This document shows positions 51,769 through 61,700 of a DNA stretch of 64,000 nt, piece by piece (position 1 is the first letter of the stretch; every line of letters starts with the position of its first letter). A model generated the notes under the pieces. That model was not told where the DNA came from, did not search any database, and saw nothing but the letters and a program-made list of their open reading frames with translations. Source of the stretch: Ruminococcus sp. (GTDB lineage Bacteria; Bacillota; Clostridia; Oscillospirales; Ruminococcaceae); NCBI GenBank assembly GCA_017472145.1, contig JAFUQX010000011.1, forward strand, positions 62,001 through 126,000. The letters run 5' to 3'. Position numbers and translations under genes: made by a program.

Positions 51769-53113
51769 AATCTATACGGTCACAATTGAAGATCTGACGG
51801 CTGAGGGCAGCGGTGTCTGTCGTGTGGACGGAATGACGGTATTTGTACCGGAAACAGCGGTAGGTGATGTGCTGGAGATGAAAATTGTCAAGGTGCTGAA
51901 GCGTTATTCCTTCGGTATTCCTGTGAAGATCCTCACTCCGTCTCCTGACCGGATGGAACCGGACTGTAAGCATCACTGCCCGTGCGGCGGCTGTACCTTC
52001 CGACATATCCGTTATGAGAACGAGCTGGAGCTGAAGGCGAAGATCGTACAGGATGCCTTCCAGCGTCTGGGGAAGCTCTCGCCGGAATTTCTGCCGATTC
52101 TGGGCTGTGATACACGTATCCGCTATCGCAACAAGGCGCAGTATCCGGTGGCAGCGGACAAGGACGGAAAGCTCATATGCGGATTTTATGCCAAGCGCAG
52201 CCACCGTATTGTTCCGGTGGAGGATTGTCTGCTTCAGCCGGAGCGGTTCGGCCGGGTGGTAAAGGCTATTCTCCGGTATGCAGAGGAAAAGAAAATCTCC
52301 GCCTATGATGAGGTGAATAATACCGGAATTCTGCGGCACATCTATCTACGTGAGGGCCATTACAGCGGGGAGCTGATGGTCTGTCTCGTGGTGCGCAAGT
52401 CTGTAGAACGGGAGCTGAAGGGGCTGATTCCCCGGCTTACAGAGGAATTTCCGCAGATAAAGAGCATTGTCATGAATGTGAATCCTGAGAAAACCAATGT
52501 GATCCTGGGACGAAGGACGGTGACGCTCTATGGCAGCGATACGATTACAGATACCATGTGCGGAAACGAGGTTTCCATTTCTCCTTTGTCCTTCTATCAG
52601 GTGAACACCCCTCAGGCTGAGCGACTGTACGGCGTGGCTAAGGAATTTGCCGCCCTTACCGGAACGGAGCGTCTGCTGGATCTGTACTGCGGCGCAGGTA
52701 CGATCGGCCTTTCCATGGCAGATGCGGCCGGGTCTGTACTGGGCGTTGAGGTGATTCCGGAGGCGGTGGAAAATGCCAGAGAGAATGCGAGCCGGAACGG
52801 CATCCGGAATGCGCAGTTTCTCTGCGGGGATGCCGGAGAGATCGCCGCACGTCTTGCAGCGGAGCAGATGCTTCCGGATGTGATCGTAGCCGATCCGCCG
52901 AGAAAGGGCTGCGATGCGCAGACCATCGATGCTATTTGCAGAATGAATCCGGAGCGGGTGGTGATGGTATCGTGCAATCCTGCCACGGCGGCCAGGGACT
53001 GCGCCCTGCTCTGTCAGCGGCAGTACCAAATTGTCAAGGTGCAGCCGGTGGATTTGTTTCCGGGAACGGGACACGTCGAGTGCGTGGTTTTGCTGTCGAG
53101 GGATAAGGCATAA
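51755..53113 (+). CDS. rlmD: 23S rRNA (uracil-5-)-methyltransferase, RlmD/RumA family
   Basis: A 452-residue SAM-dependent methyltransferase. A TRAM domain (residues 1-60, EDLTAEGSGVCRVDG) is followed by an iron-sulfur cysteine cluster (CKHHCPCGGC near residue 70), the SAM loop LLDLYCGAGTIGLSMA near residue 310, and the catalytic VMVSCNPATAARDC near residue 410. It makes m5U in 23S rRNA; which position cannot be told. The start ATG lies within the end of hemZ with AGGAGG upstream. It is the last conserved gene before the accessory region. Confidence 0.93.
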   Translation: MQKNEIYTVTIEDLTAEGSGVCRVDGMTVFVPETAVGDVLEMKIVKVLKRYSFGIPVKILTPSPDRMEPDCKHHCPCGGCTFRHIRYENELELKAKIVQDAFQRLGKLSPEFLPILGCDTRIRYRNKAQYPVAADKDGKLICGFYAKRSHRIVPVEDCLLQPERFGRVVKAILRYAEEKKISAYDEVNNTGILRHIYLREGHYSGELMVCLVVRKSVERELKGLIPRLTEEFPQIKSIVMNVNPEKTNVILGRRTVTLYGSDTITDTMCGNEVSISPLSFYQVNTPQAERLYGVAKEFAALTGTERLLDLYCGAGTIGLSMADAAGSVLGVEVIPEAVENARENASRNGIRNAQFLCGDAGEIAARLAAEQMLPDVIVADPPRKGCDAQTIDAICRMNPERVVMVSCNPATAARDCALLCQRQYQIVKVQPVDLFPGTGHVECVVLLSRDKA

Positions 53114-53344
53114 AAGCCCAGTTCTACGCACTTTTTCAAAAATCAACCTGCTGATTTCTTTCTCAGTACAAGTGTTTTTGCTGTGCGTGAGAAGAAAGCA
53201 GCGGAAAATGAATGCTGACAACAAATACACGCACACGCATATTTGTGTGGGGATTGGATAACAAGCGTGTGAGAGTGTGGGGTTTGGATGTCGGGAAAAA
53301 ACATTGTAAATTCGTAACCCAAGCAAAGAAGGGAGTGGTACAAA

Positions 53345-54130
53345 TTGGATTTGAGACAATTTTATCTAGATAACGTTAAACCTGACGAATATTATTACCG
53401 TTTTTATGATTTAATATCTAATGTTAATATGACTTATAATATCTTTGGAGGCGAACAGGAAACAGAACACTTCGATTTCCAGGTGTTTGACATGGAAGAA
53501 GCTATAGCATACTTTAAAAAGTCTTGTCAACCTGAAAATGATAGTTCAAATAAGGAGTATGATTCATGGTTCTATCTGACATTGTTTTATATGTTTAAAT
53601 TAGGATATGTAATAGAAGAATTCCCTACGTTAGTGGAACGTCCACCAAAAGAGAGAACGGATTTCACATATTCTGAAATCCGTAATAGGATAATAGAAAT
53701 GGGACAAGATGAGAATGGAACTGTACGATACGCAACACGTAGAGTATTTATTTCAAAGATGACGTTCGTTCAAAAAGATACAGCCATTATTCTGGATGAA
53801 ACCATTGAAATGAAATTCAGAGAAATCTCCAATAGGCATGCTTCTTTTGAAAAGATGAGCACGGATGAAAAACTTGCCGAAATAGCGAATCTTATTGAAA
53901 ATATGCTGAAAAAGAACGATAAATTTCTGGCACTTGATTACAGCACGATATGCTTCGATTTTATTGACGATAACACAATTAAAAGATTCAGAAAACAATT
54001 ACATATCTTTAGACACTCATCTGAAGAGGCGTTATTGCAAAGAAAAAATTATAGCAATGAACAAAAATCGTTTATGGTGGATTACGGATTAACAATTATT
54101 AAAGCCATTCACACCTTAACAACACAATAA
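53345..54130 (+). CDS. Hypothetical protein, AT-rich orphan
   Basis: A 261-residue soluble protein that I do not recognise. It starts with TTG after GGGAG and is acidic and mostly helical (ICFDFIDDNTIKRFRKQLHIFRH, MVDYGLTIIKAIHTL at the end). It has no membrane segment. The gene is conspicuously AT-rich against its neighbours. It lies between rlmD and a broken recombinase, 230 bases from rlmD with no clear promoter, so it is likely cargo of a mobile element. Confidence 0.72.
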   Translation: MDLRQFYLDNVKPDEYYYRFYDLISNVNMTYNIFGGEQETEHFDFQVFDMEEAIAYFKKSCQPENDSSNKEYDSWFYLTLFYMFKLGYVIEEFPTLVERPPKERTDFTYSEIRNRIIEMGQDENGTVRYATRRVFISKMTFVQKDTAIILDETIEMKFREISNRHASFEKMSTDEKLAEIANLIENMLKKNDKFLALDYSTICFDFIDDNTIKRFRKQLHIFRHSSEEALLQRKNYSNEQKSFMVDYGLTIIKAIHTLTTQ

Positions 54131-54138
54131 TGTCAAAC

Positions 54139-54178
54139 AGCCCCTCACCACTGATTACCAGTGATGCGGGGCTTGCTC
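54139..54178 (+). terminator. Hairpin terminator after the orphan gene
   Basis: AGCCCC pairs with GGGGCT and, inside, CACTG with CAGTG. The following T tract is poor. Confidence 0.5.
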
Positions 54179-54188
54179 ATATATATAT

Positions 54189-54653
54189 TCACTTTTCGAT
54201 GCTGATCGTCACCCCCGACTTAAACCGAAACACCAGATAATCCCCGAACACCGTCACCCTCTCCACCAAATGCTTCACCAGCGTCTGATCAAACTCCGTA
54301 ATGCCGTGCGGCTGGGAACGGATAAACGCCCGAAGTTCCCGAATGCGTTTCTTGTGTTCGGCTTTGGCAGCATCGTCCATCACCGTCTGCGCCTGTACCT
54401 CTCGCAGGTGGAGGATTTCTTCCGCAAGGTCGTCATAATTCTCACGGCGGCTGGTGCGGTCGATCAGCTCCTGCTGCAATGCCGACATCCTTGCAGCAAG
54501 GGCTTCTGCCGAATCCGGATTTGTCAGGTGAATGGCGGTTTCGAGGTTTTCGTCCTGCCAAAAGCAATGGTTGGAGCTGAGCCCACGCTTCTTGCCCAGA
54601 CAGTCACGATCCAAGTCACACTTCAATCCTATAAAAAGTTGACAATCGTTCAA
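54189..54653 (-). pseudogene. C-terminal remnant of a large serine recombinase
   Basis: About 150 codons on the minus strand resemble the end of a large serine recombinase of the integrative-element type: a coiled-coil part (AEALAARMSALQQELIDR, RIRELRAFIRSQ) and the final FDQTLVKHLVERVTVFGDY and FRFKSGVTISIE segments. The resolvase catalytic domain and most of the recombinase domain are missing, so it is a scar. The first 20 codons are probably not original. It marks an old integration or excision site at the border of the CRISPR operon. Confidence 0.75.
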
Positions 54654-54667
54654 TAATATTGTATAAT
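54639..54667 (+). promoter_or_regulatory. Consensus promoter upstream of the cas operon
   Basis: TTGACA (54639-54644) and TATAAT (54662-54667) are perfect with a 17-base spacer. The nearest plus-strand gene is cas3, about 420 bases downstream. Confidence 0.75.
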
Positions 54668-55087
54668 ATCATAAAAATGAATGTGCGATGCAGAGTTAAA
54701 GTATATGTTAATAAAGCGAAAGCATGCATTGGGAATTAAAAAATTGCGAAAAAGCACACATGAGAATCAGGATCAGGTACAAAAGCATTGAAGCGAAGGG
54801 ATATTGTTACAGACCATCCAGAACAAGTTTGATCTGAATATAGACAAGTTGTCGAGACACTACTTGACAGACTGATCAGTTACACACTGCAATTATCTCA
54901 AAAAAATCATTGCGTTTTTGGAAATATTTTTCTAGTTTGATCATTTTTGAACATCTGAAGTGTTATCATGTATGTAATGAACCGAACTCACGACAAATTC
55001 TTCAGTGGATTTTGGGAAACGGACGTTGAGAACGCTTCAGATATTTATAGATATAAAATATGATCGTTCAGTGATAGGAGTGATGAT
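54668..55087 (+). other. Long leader or decayed region before cas3
   Basis: No full gene. In one plus frame a short ORF (54704-54790) encodes HALGIKKLRKST and is followed, after a stop, by a second open stretch with TIQNKFDLNIDKLSRHYL. This looks like a decayed small regulator. AT-rich sequence with several direct T and A runs continues to the cas3 ribosome site AGGAGTGAT. No CRISPR repeats are present. Confidence 0.4.
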
Positions 55088-57766
55088 ATGCCGGAAAAGA
55101 TCATGAAAAATCTGATCGCCAAAACTGGCAAAGAAACCTCCGAGTGGCTGCCGCTTACAGTGCATTTGCGTGACACAGCCGAAATGATGAAACATCTTGT
55201 TCAGAAGTATGTATCCCCCTCCTTTGCAGATTCCTGCGGCTTATCCAAACAAGAAATGCAAGATACTGCTGTTTTCCTTGCGGCCGTGCATGATATTGGA
55301 AAAGCTACAGTCGGATTTCAATTCAAGATCTCCATTAGATTGCTTGAACTCCGCTCAAGGCTTGAACGCAGTGGACTTCAGTTTCCGGACAGCTATGATG
55401 CGAAAAAACTCCAGGAAACACCACACGGGCTGGCGGGGGAAGTGATTTTGCGGTTTCTTGGATGTCCGGAGGAAATTGCAGCTGTTGTCGGGTCACATCA
55501 CGGTGTTCCGTGCAGCAAAGTGGAAATCGATGATCAGGCACTCGACCAGTCGTATAAAGATATTGTTGGCGAAAAGAATTATTTCGGCAATGACAGAAAG
55601 CAGAATCGACCATTGATGGAGGCCGTATGGCGCAGCATCGCAGAAGATGCACTAAGACAGACTGAATTTTCTGCGATTGACGAGCTTCCGCATCTCAATC
55701 GTTGCGCACAGGTATTATTGACGGGACTTCTGATTATGGCGGATTGGCTTGCCAGCAACACAGAATATTTTCCCCTCATGAACTGGGAGGATAAAGACGA
55801 GGAGGAGCTTTCCAGTATCATTCGTGCCCAGAATGCATGGGAGTACATTGATTTCACCGCAATGTGGAAGAGCAGCAGACTGCATTTTTCCGATGCGGAA
55901 TTCAAAACATTTTTCGGTTTCATGCCGAACAGTATCCAGCAGGGCGTTGTTCATGCGGTGGAATCCTCACAGCAGTCCGGCATCATGATCCTTGAAGCAC
56001 CGATGGGCTGCGGTAAAACGGAAGCTGCACTTGCGGCCGCCGAGCTCATGGCGGCCAAGCTGCACAAAAACGGTCTGTTCTTCGGTCTGCCGACACAGGC
56101 AACTGCAAACGGTATCTTTCCGCGTATCATGAGCTGGTGCGAACAGCAGTCCGTGGACGAGTACCATTCCATTCAGCTGCGGCATGGCGGTGCAGCCTTG
56201 AATGAACGTTTCCAGCAGATCCAGCGTAGCATACCCGATGAGGAAACAGACAGCGGCGTGATCGTGCACAGATGGTTCTGTAATCCGAAACAAGCGTGTC
56301 TTGCTGAATTTGTTGTCGCAACGGTGGATCATCTGCTGATGATGGCACTCAAGAGAAAACACTTGATGCTCCTGCATCTGGGGCTTTCAGAAAAGGTTGT
56401 GATCATTGATGAGTGCCATGCCTATGATGCCTATATGAATCAATATCTGGAACGTGCTCTGCAATGGCTTGGGGCCTATCATACGCCGGTCATCCTGCTC
56501 TCGGCAACCCTTCCTGCAAAACGCAGAATGGCTTTGGTGCGGGCATATCTGAATCAACAAGAAAGCGATCCGCAATTGGAAGAAAGCTGTGCATATCCGC
56601 TGCTCACATGGTCGGACAAGGCAGAAATACACCAACAGGAACTTCCTTACAACGGAACACATCGGCAGGTACGGATAACAGCGGGTACATTTGAGGAGAC
56701 CTTGCCGCAGATCATTTCCGCTGCTGCGCATGGCGGATGTGCCGGAATCATTGTCAATACTGTAAAAAGAGCACAGCAGATCGCTGCTGTATTGCAGGGA
56801 AGCTCTGATGTGGAAATTCTGCTCTATCACGCCCAGTTCACGCATCCAGACAGGGCTGTACAGGAAGAAAAGCTGCTCGAACGGATCGGAAAAGAGTCTG
56901 GACCGCAGCAGCGAGCCAATCTGATCGTTGTCGGGACACAGGTACTGGAACAGTCGCTGGACATTGACTTTGATCTGCTTGTGACAGACATCTGTCCAAT
57001 GGATCTGCTTTTGCAGAGAATTGGCAGACTCCACCGGCATCCGAAACGGGATGCATTGCGTCCAGAGTCTCTGCGCGATCCTCTGTGTATTGTGCTGACA
57101 GATGAAATGGAATCTGAAACCTCCGGTACACGGCATATTTATGGTGACTGGCTTCTGGAAGAAACACTCGCATGTATGCCGGAGATTGTGACACTGCCGG
57201 ATGATATTTCCGTACTGGTACAGAAGGTCTATGGGGCACAGAGTGACAGCAAGGCCTATGAGGCGCATTGCCTGCAGCAAAATAAGCTGAAAGGACGTGC
57301 AAGTGCTTTTCTGCTCGGCATGGTGACCAAAAAGGATATGCATAATATGCTTGACAGATATATCACTGACAGCAATGATGCGAAAGCCGAAGCTTCCGTC
57401 CGGGACGGTCTGTCATCCATCGAAGTACTGCTCATGCAACGGTATGCGGACGGTACAATACATTTTCTGCCGCACTGCAATGACGGTGCAGCTGTGAGCA
57501 TGATACCGACAGAATCCGAATGCCGCCGGATCGCAGAACAGAAACTTCGTCTGCCATCCGTATTCTGTAGGGAATGGACGATTGACCAGACGATCAGGGA
57601 GCTGGAAAATAAATGCAGAGAAAGTGTGGAATACTGGCAGAATTCCCACTGGCTGAAGGGAGATCTTGTCCTGTTTCTGGATGAAGAACTGAATGGGGAA
57701 CTCTGTGGCTATACACTGCGATATAGTCCGGATGCTGGACTTGAATATGAAAAAAAGGAGGAATAG
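55088..57766 (+). CDS. cas3: CRISPR-associated helicase/nuclease Cas3 (type I-E)
   Basis: An 892-residue protein. The N-terminal HD nuclease has AVHDIGKAT near residue 67 and GSHHG near residue 139. The superfamily 2 helicase has Walker A APMGCGKTEAALA near residue 300, the DECH box (IIDECHAYD near residue 440), LLSATLPAKRR, and the late motif QRIGRLHRHP. It is recruited by Cascade after R-loop formation and degrades target DNA. It is the first gene of the operon, with cas8e starting two bases after its stop. Confidence 0.96.
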   Translation: MPEKIMKNLIAKTGKETSEWLPLTVHLRDTAEMMKHLVQKYVSPSFADSCGLSKQEMQDTAVFLAAVHDIGKATVGFQFKISIRLLELRSRLERSGLQFPDSYDAKKLQETPHGLAGEVILRFLGCPEEIAAVVGSHHGVPCSKVEIDDQALDQSYKDIVGEKNYFGNDRKQNRPLMEAVWRSIAEDALRQTEFSAIDELPHLNRCAQVLLTGLLIMADWLASNTEYFPLMNWEDKDEEELSSIIRAQNAWEYIDFTAMWKSSRLHFSDAEFKTFFGFMPNSIQQGVVHAVESSQQSGIMILEAPMGCGKTEAALAAAELMAAKLHKNGLFFGLPTQATANGIFPRIMSWCEQQSVDEYHSIQLRHGGAALNERFQQIQRSIPDEETDSGVIVHRWFCNPKQACLAEFVVATVDHLLMMALKRKHLMLLHLGLSEKVVIIDECHAYDAYMNQYLERALQWLGAYHTPVILLSATLPAKRRMALVRAYLNQQESDPQLEESCAYPLLTWSDKAEIHQQELPYNGTHRQVRITAGTFEETLPQIISAAAHGGCAGIIVNTVKRAQQIAAVLQGSSDVEILLYHAQFTHPDRAVQEEKLLERIGKESGPQQRANLIVVGTQVLEQSLDIDFDLLVTDICPMDLLLQRIGRLHRHPKRDALRPESLRDPLCIVLTDEMESETSGTRHIYGDWLLEETLACMPEIVTLPDDISVLVQKVYGAQSDSKAYEAHCLQQNKLKGRASAFLLGMVTKKDMHNMLDRYITDSNDAKAEASVRDGLSSIEVLLMQRYADGTIHFLPHCNDGAAVSMIPTESECRRIAEQKLRLPSVFCREWTIDQTIRELENKCRESVEYWQNSHWLKGDLVLFLDEELNGELCGYTLRYSPDAGLEYEKKEE

Positions 57767-57767
57767 C

Positions 57768-59390
57768 ATGAAAGAAACAGACTTCAATCTTCTGGATGAA
57801 CCGTGGATCCGTGTGATGGATGAGAGCTGCAGCGTGCGGGAATTGTCCCTGACGGATGTACTCATTCATGCACACGAATACAAATCGCTCTGCGGTGAGC
57901 TGCCTACACAGGACGTTGCCGTGCTGCGGCTGTTGCTTGCGGTACTGCATACAGTTTTTGCAAGAGTGGATGCACAGGGAAATCCCCACCAGTTGGAGGA
58001 TGAGGAAGAAGCAGTTAATTTCTGGCATGAGCTGTGGAAGCTGAAAAAACTGCCGGAACAGCCCATCCATACCTATCTGAACCAATGGCACGAACACTTT
58101 TGGCTCTTTCATCCGGAAAGACCGTTTGCACAGGTGGCGGGGCTGACGTATGGGACAAGCTATGAGGCTGCAAAGCTAAATGGTGAAATATCTGAAAGCA
58201 GTAATAAGAAACGCTTGTTTTCTTCTTATTTCGGAGCTGAAAAGGATGGACTGACATATGCACAGGCTGCAAGATGGGTTTTATATCTGAATGCTTACGA
58301 TGATACATCTGCAAAGCCAACAAAAGAGGGGAAAGCTGCTGCTGGCGGAGAATTGCCGTCTCCCGGTGCGGGTTGGCTTGGCAAATTAGGGCTTGTATAT
58401 CTTTGCGGCAACAATCTGTTTGAAACGCTTCTTCTGAATCTTGTTCTTGTCAATCAAGGCGAAGTGCAGAATAGGGCCAGTCCGATCTGGGAACGCGAAG
58501 TAATGCCAAGCCGTGAACGAGTGGAAATTATTATGGCGGACAATCTGGCCGAGCTGTATACGCTGCAGTCAAGAAGAATTCTTTTGAAACGCAGTGAGGA
58601 CAGGGTAGTAAGCTATCTTCTTCTTGGCGGTGATTTCTTTGAAAAGGAAAACGCATTCTTTGAACCAATGACGATCTGGAATGTTCCGAAACCCGCAAAG
58701 AATAAGCCAACAATTTACACGCCGAAACGTCATGATTCCTCAAAACAGATGTGGCGGGAATTTGCGGTGCTGTATGAGCATAGCGATGATAAAATTGCCG
58801 GTGTGGTCCGCTGGTTCAGAGAATTTCTGGCAGATGTGCTTGAAAGATCTTATGTTATGAAAACAGCAATTGCCTCCGTACAGTATGGTGACAAAGACTT
58901 TTTTGTCAAGCATATTCATTCGGATTTCCTTACCCTCCACGCCGGAATCCTTTCAGAACTTGGAAAATCGTGGCGCAAGGATATTCTGAATGAGATCACA
59001 AAATGCGAAAAGCTTGCCAACGCCGTAGGAAATCTTGCAAAACATCTCCACATTGCAGAGGGCGGCAGTGACAACAGCTGTGAGTCTGCTGTGAATACCG
59101 TCAAAGAACAACTTTATTACCGTCTGGATATGCCGTTCCGTGAATGGTTGTGTTCAATTGATCCTGATGCTGAAGGAGAAGAAAAAGAAAAACTGCTTGA
59201 GCAATGGCAGAAAACTGCTCAGAAAATTGCTTTCCGTTATGCACAGGAACAGTGTGAACATGCAAGCGATGCAGCAATGACGGGGCATCTGATCGGCAGG
59301 GACGACAAAAAGAAAGTGCTGTATTCCGCACCGAATGCAAAGCAGATGTTCCGTGGGGAAGTATCTAAAATATACCAGAAAGTAAAGTAG
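57768..59390 (+). CDS. casA: Cascade large subunit Cas8e (CasA/Cse1)
   Basis: A 540-residue protein starting FNLLDEPWIRV, the hallmark N terminus of Cse1. It also has HERPFAQV-type and PRASPIWE-like segments (ASPIWEREVMPSRE). It recognises the PAM and helps open the target. ATG at 57768 has AAGGAGG upstream. Its length is close to the E. coli protein. Only 12 bases overlap no gene; cas11 follows nine bases after its stop. Confidence 0.93.
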   Translation: MKETDFNLLDEPWIRVMDESCSVRELSLTDVLIHAHEYKSLCGELPTQDVAVLRLLLAVLHTVFARVDAQGNPHQLEDEEEAVNFWHELWKLKKLPEQPIHTYLNQWHEHFWLFHPERPFAQVAGLTYGTSYEAAKLNGEISESSNKKRLFSSYFGAEKDGLTYAQAARWVLYLNAYDDTSAKPTKEGKAAAGGELPSPGAGWLGKLGLVYLCGNNLFETLLLNLVLVNQGEVQNRASPIWEREVMPSRERVEIIMADNLAELYTLQSRRILLKRSEDRVVSYLLLGGDFFEKENAFFEPMTIWNVPKPAKNKPTIYTPKRHDSSKQMWREFAVLYEHSDDKIAGVVRWFREFLADVLERSYVMKTAIASVQYGDKDFFVKHIHSDFLTLHAGILSELGKSWRKDILNEITKCEKLANAVGNLAKHLHIAEGGSDNSCESAVNTVKEQLYYRLDMPFREWLCSIDPDAEGEEKEKLLEQWQKTAQKIAFRYAQEQCEHASDAAMTGHLIGRDDKKKVLYSAPNAKQMFRGEVSKIYQKVK

Positions 59391-59398
59391 GTGAGATC

Positions 59399-59986
59399 AT
59401 GTCAATAAAAGCAATGACAAAAGCATATACAGCCAGTCAGATACGGGATCTGTTGAGAAACAGAGATACCAACGGCGGCCGGGCGATGCTTGCCAATCTG
59501 CGTAGGGGTATCGGCAAAATTCCCGGAGAAATGCCGGAATTGTGGGGAATTTTCCTTGGCGGACTCGATGATGCACTTTATGGACGGAACGGCAATCCGA
59601 GCTTTGCGGAATGGGCGGTGTATCTGTCACTGACCCTGTTTGCACTGCATCAGCAGGGGAGTGCGGAAGCTGTACATCAGGAAAAGATATCACTCGGCAA
59701 TGCCGCCGCCGAGCTGATCGACAGGTCAAAGAATGAGGATGAGGAACGAAGCCGCATCATGCGGCGGTTCGGTCCGGTGATCACTGCATCAGATATGCAG
59801 GAGCTTTCCCATCATCTTCGTGGTATGATCCAGCTTTTCAAGGCAAATAATGTGCATCTGGATTATGTGCAGCTTGCCGGAGATCTGTTTGATTTTCAGT
59901 ATCCGGACTCCCGCCGCAAAGTACAGCTGCGCTGGGGAGAGGATTTTTATCATATTGCCAAATCGGAAGGAGATAACGAATTATGA
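59399..59986 (+). CDS. casB: Cascade small subunit Cas11 (CasB/Cse2)
   Basis: A 195-residue mostly helical protein with the Cse2 pattern: NGGRAMLANLRRGIGKIPGEMPELWGI near residue 23 and RRFGPVITASDMQELSHHLRGMI near residue 120. Two copies are expected in the belly of Cascade. It overlaps cas7e by four bases. Confidence 0.9.
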   Translation: MSIKAMTKAYTASQIRDLLRNRDTNGGRAMLANLRRGIGKIPGEMPELWGIFLGGLDDALYGRNGNPSFAEWAVYLSLTLFALHQQGSAEAVHQEKISLGNAAAELIDRSKNEDEERSRIMRRFGPVITASDMQELSHHLRGMIQLFKANNVHLDYVQLAGDLFDFQYPDSRRKVQLRWGEDFYHIAKSEGDNEL

Positions 59987-61050
59987 GTATGTACATTGAT
60001 TTTCACGTTCTGCAGACCGTTCCGCCTAGCTGTATCAACCGCGATGATACCGGCAGTCCCAAGACCGCAATCTACGGCGGTGCAGTCAGAGCAAGAGTTT
60101 CCTCACAGGCATGGAAGCATGCGATGCGTGCAGAATTTAAGAAACTGTTTCCGGAGGAAGAACTTGCCACCCGCACCAAGTTTGTGGTCGATATGGTTGT
60201 AAGAGAAATGCTGTTTCTTGATAACACGCTGGAAGAATCCGGTGCGGTCAAGAAAGCCACTGCGGCACTGAAAGAGGCCGGCATCAGTCTGGATGAGAAG
60301 AAGAACGAAGCAAAGGCACTCTTTTTCATGAGCCATCAGCAGGCAAAGGCCGTGGCAGCAATCGCACTCGAAGGAAATCCGAAGGACAAAGTTGTCAAAG
60401 CCGCATTGAAAAAAGCAATCAAAGAAAATCCGTCTGCAGATATCGCTCTGTTCGGCAGAATGGTTGCAAGCGATCCGAGTTTGAATAATGATGCCGCAGC
60501 ACAGGTAGCTCATGCGATCTCCACTCATGCGGTACAGAACGAGTATGACTATTTCACCGCTGTGGATGACCTGAAGGAAGATTCCGGTGCAGGACATCTT
60601 GGTACAGTGGAATTCAATTCCTCCACCCTCTACCGTTATGCAACCGTGAACGCATCCGATCTTGCGAAGAATCTAGGTGCAGAAAGCGTACCGGAGGTTA
60701 TTCGGAAATTCGGACAGGCATTCATCTGCTCCATGCCTACCGGAAAGGAAAATACATTTGCAAACCGCACTCTCCCCGATGTAGTCTATGTGACCATCCG
60801 TCAGGATCAGCCGGTGAATCTCTGCGGTGCATTTGAAACGCCCGTATGCCGCAGCGTCAACGGTTATACTGCAGCATCGGAAGCAGCACTTGTGCGCTAT
60901 GCAGAAACGGTCTACAGCCGTTATGCGGCACAGCCGATGAAGGCATTCGGCCTCGGTGACAGCATTGGGGAAATTGCGGAAACAATGCCTTTGCCCGAAC
61001 TGCTTGCGGCGTTGGAACAGATGGTTTGTGAGCAGCTTTGTGAGGTGTAA
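59983..61050 (+). CDS. casC: Cascade backbone subunit Cas7e (CasC/Cse4)
   Basis: A 355-residue RAMP-type protein that coats the crRNA spacer in six copies. The signature segments are FHVLQTVPPSCINRDDTG and RARVSSQAWKHAMR near the N terminus, DDLKEDSGAGHLGTVEFNSS near residue 205, and the C-terminal AQPMKAFGLGD. It overlaps cas11 and lies three bases before cas5e. Confidence 0.95.
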   Translation: MSMYIDFHVLQTVPPSCINRDDTGSPKTAIYGGAVRARVSSQAWKHAMRAEFKKLFPEEELATRTKFVVDMVVREMLFLDNTLEESGAVKKATAALKEAGISLDEKKNEAKALFFMSHQQAKAVAAIALEGNPKDKVVKAALKKAIKENPSADIALFGRMVASDPSLNNDAAAQVAHAISTHAVQNEYDYFTAVDDLKEDSGAGHLGTVEFNSSTLYRYATVNASDLAKNLGAESVPEVIRKFGQAFICSMPTGKENTFANRTLPDVVYVTIRQDQPVNLCGAFETPVCRSVNGYTAASEAALVRYAETVYSRYAAQPMKAFGLGDSIGEIAETMPLPELLAALEQMVCEQLCEV

Positions 61051-61053
61051 GCA

Positions 61054-61692
61054 ATGGCTGTACTGTTACTGCGGCTTGCGGCCCCCTTGCAGGCATGGGG
61101 CGGCAGTGCCAAATTTGAGGTGCGTACAACGCAGCGTGAGCCCACCAAAAGCGGCGTGATCGGACTGCTGGCGGCCTCCCTCGGCATACCGCGTGATGCC
61201 GATCTCTCCAAACACGCCAACCTCTCTTCACTTCGTTTCGGTATTCGCGTGGAACGGGAGGGAAAACTCCTGCGGGATTTTCATACTGCCCGTAGTGAGG
61301 ATGGAAAAACGGCATATATCACTGAACGCTATTATCTGTCCGATGCAATCTTTCTTGCTGCACTTGAATCCGAGAATACCGTATTTCTTGAAACACTCGC
61401 TCATGCGCTGAAGCACCCTGTCTATCCGCTGTTTCTTGGAAGAAGATCCTGTCCTCCGACCCTGCCGCTCTTACTTGGTATCCGTGAGGGAACACTCATG
61501 CAGGTTCTGCGTGATGAACCAAAGTTGGAAAAAAGTTCCTCCATGCGGATCGTCTGCGATGCAGCAGAGAATGGTTTTCCTGTGCAGGACGTGCCGGTTT
61601 CTTTCTCCCCGCTGCACAGAAAGCACAAATTCCGCATGGTGCAGGAAGAGATACTGTTCTCCGATGAACATGATCCGATGGCAGAATTGTGA
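61054..61692 (+). CDS. casD: Cascade subunit Cas5e (CasD)
   Basis: A 212-residue RAMP protein that caps the 5' end of crRNA. It opens with LLLRLAAPLQAWGG and has TKSGVIGLLAASLGIPRD, both typical, and the PLFLGRRSCPPT segment near residue 130. It lies between cas7e and cas6e with short gaps. Confidence 0.94.
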   Translation: MAVLLLRLAAPLQAWGGSAKFEVRTTQREPTKSGVIGLLAASLGIPRDADLSKHANLSSLRFGIRVEREGKLLRDFHTARSEDGKTAYITERYYLSDAIFLAALESENTVFLETLAHALKHPVYPLFLGRRSCPPTLPLLLGIREGTLMQVLRDEPKLEKSSSMRIVCDAAENGFPVQDVPVSFSPLHRKHKFRMVQEEILFSDEHDPMAEL

Positions 61693-61700
61693 GGTGACAT

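Noticed and set aside
54668-55087. A CRISPR array upstream of cas3
   Set aside because: No direct repeats of about 28 bases with regular spacing occur here or anywhere in the window; the array probably lies beyond the right edge.
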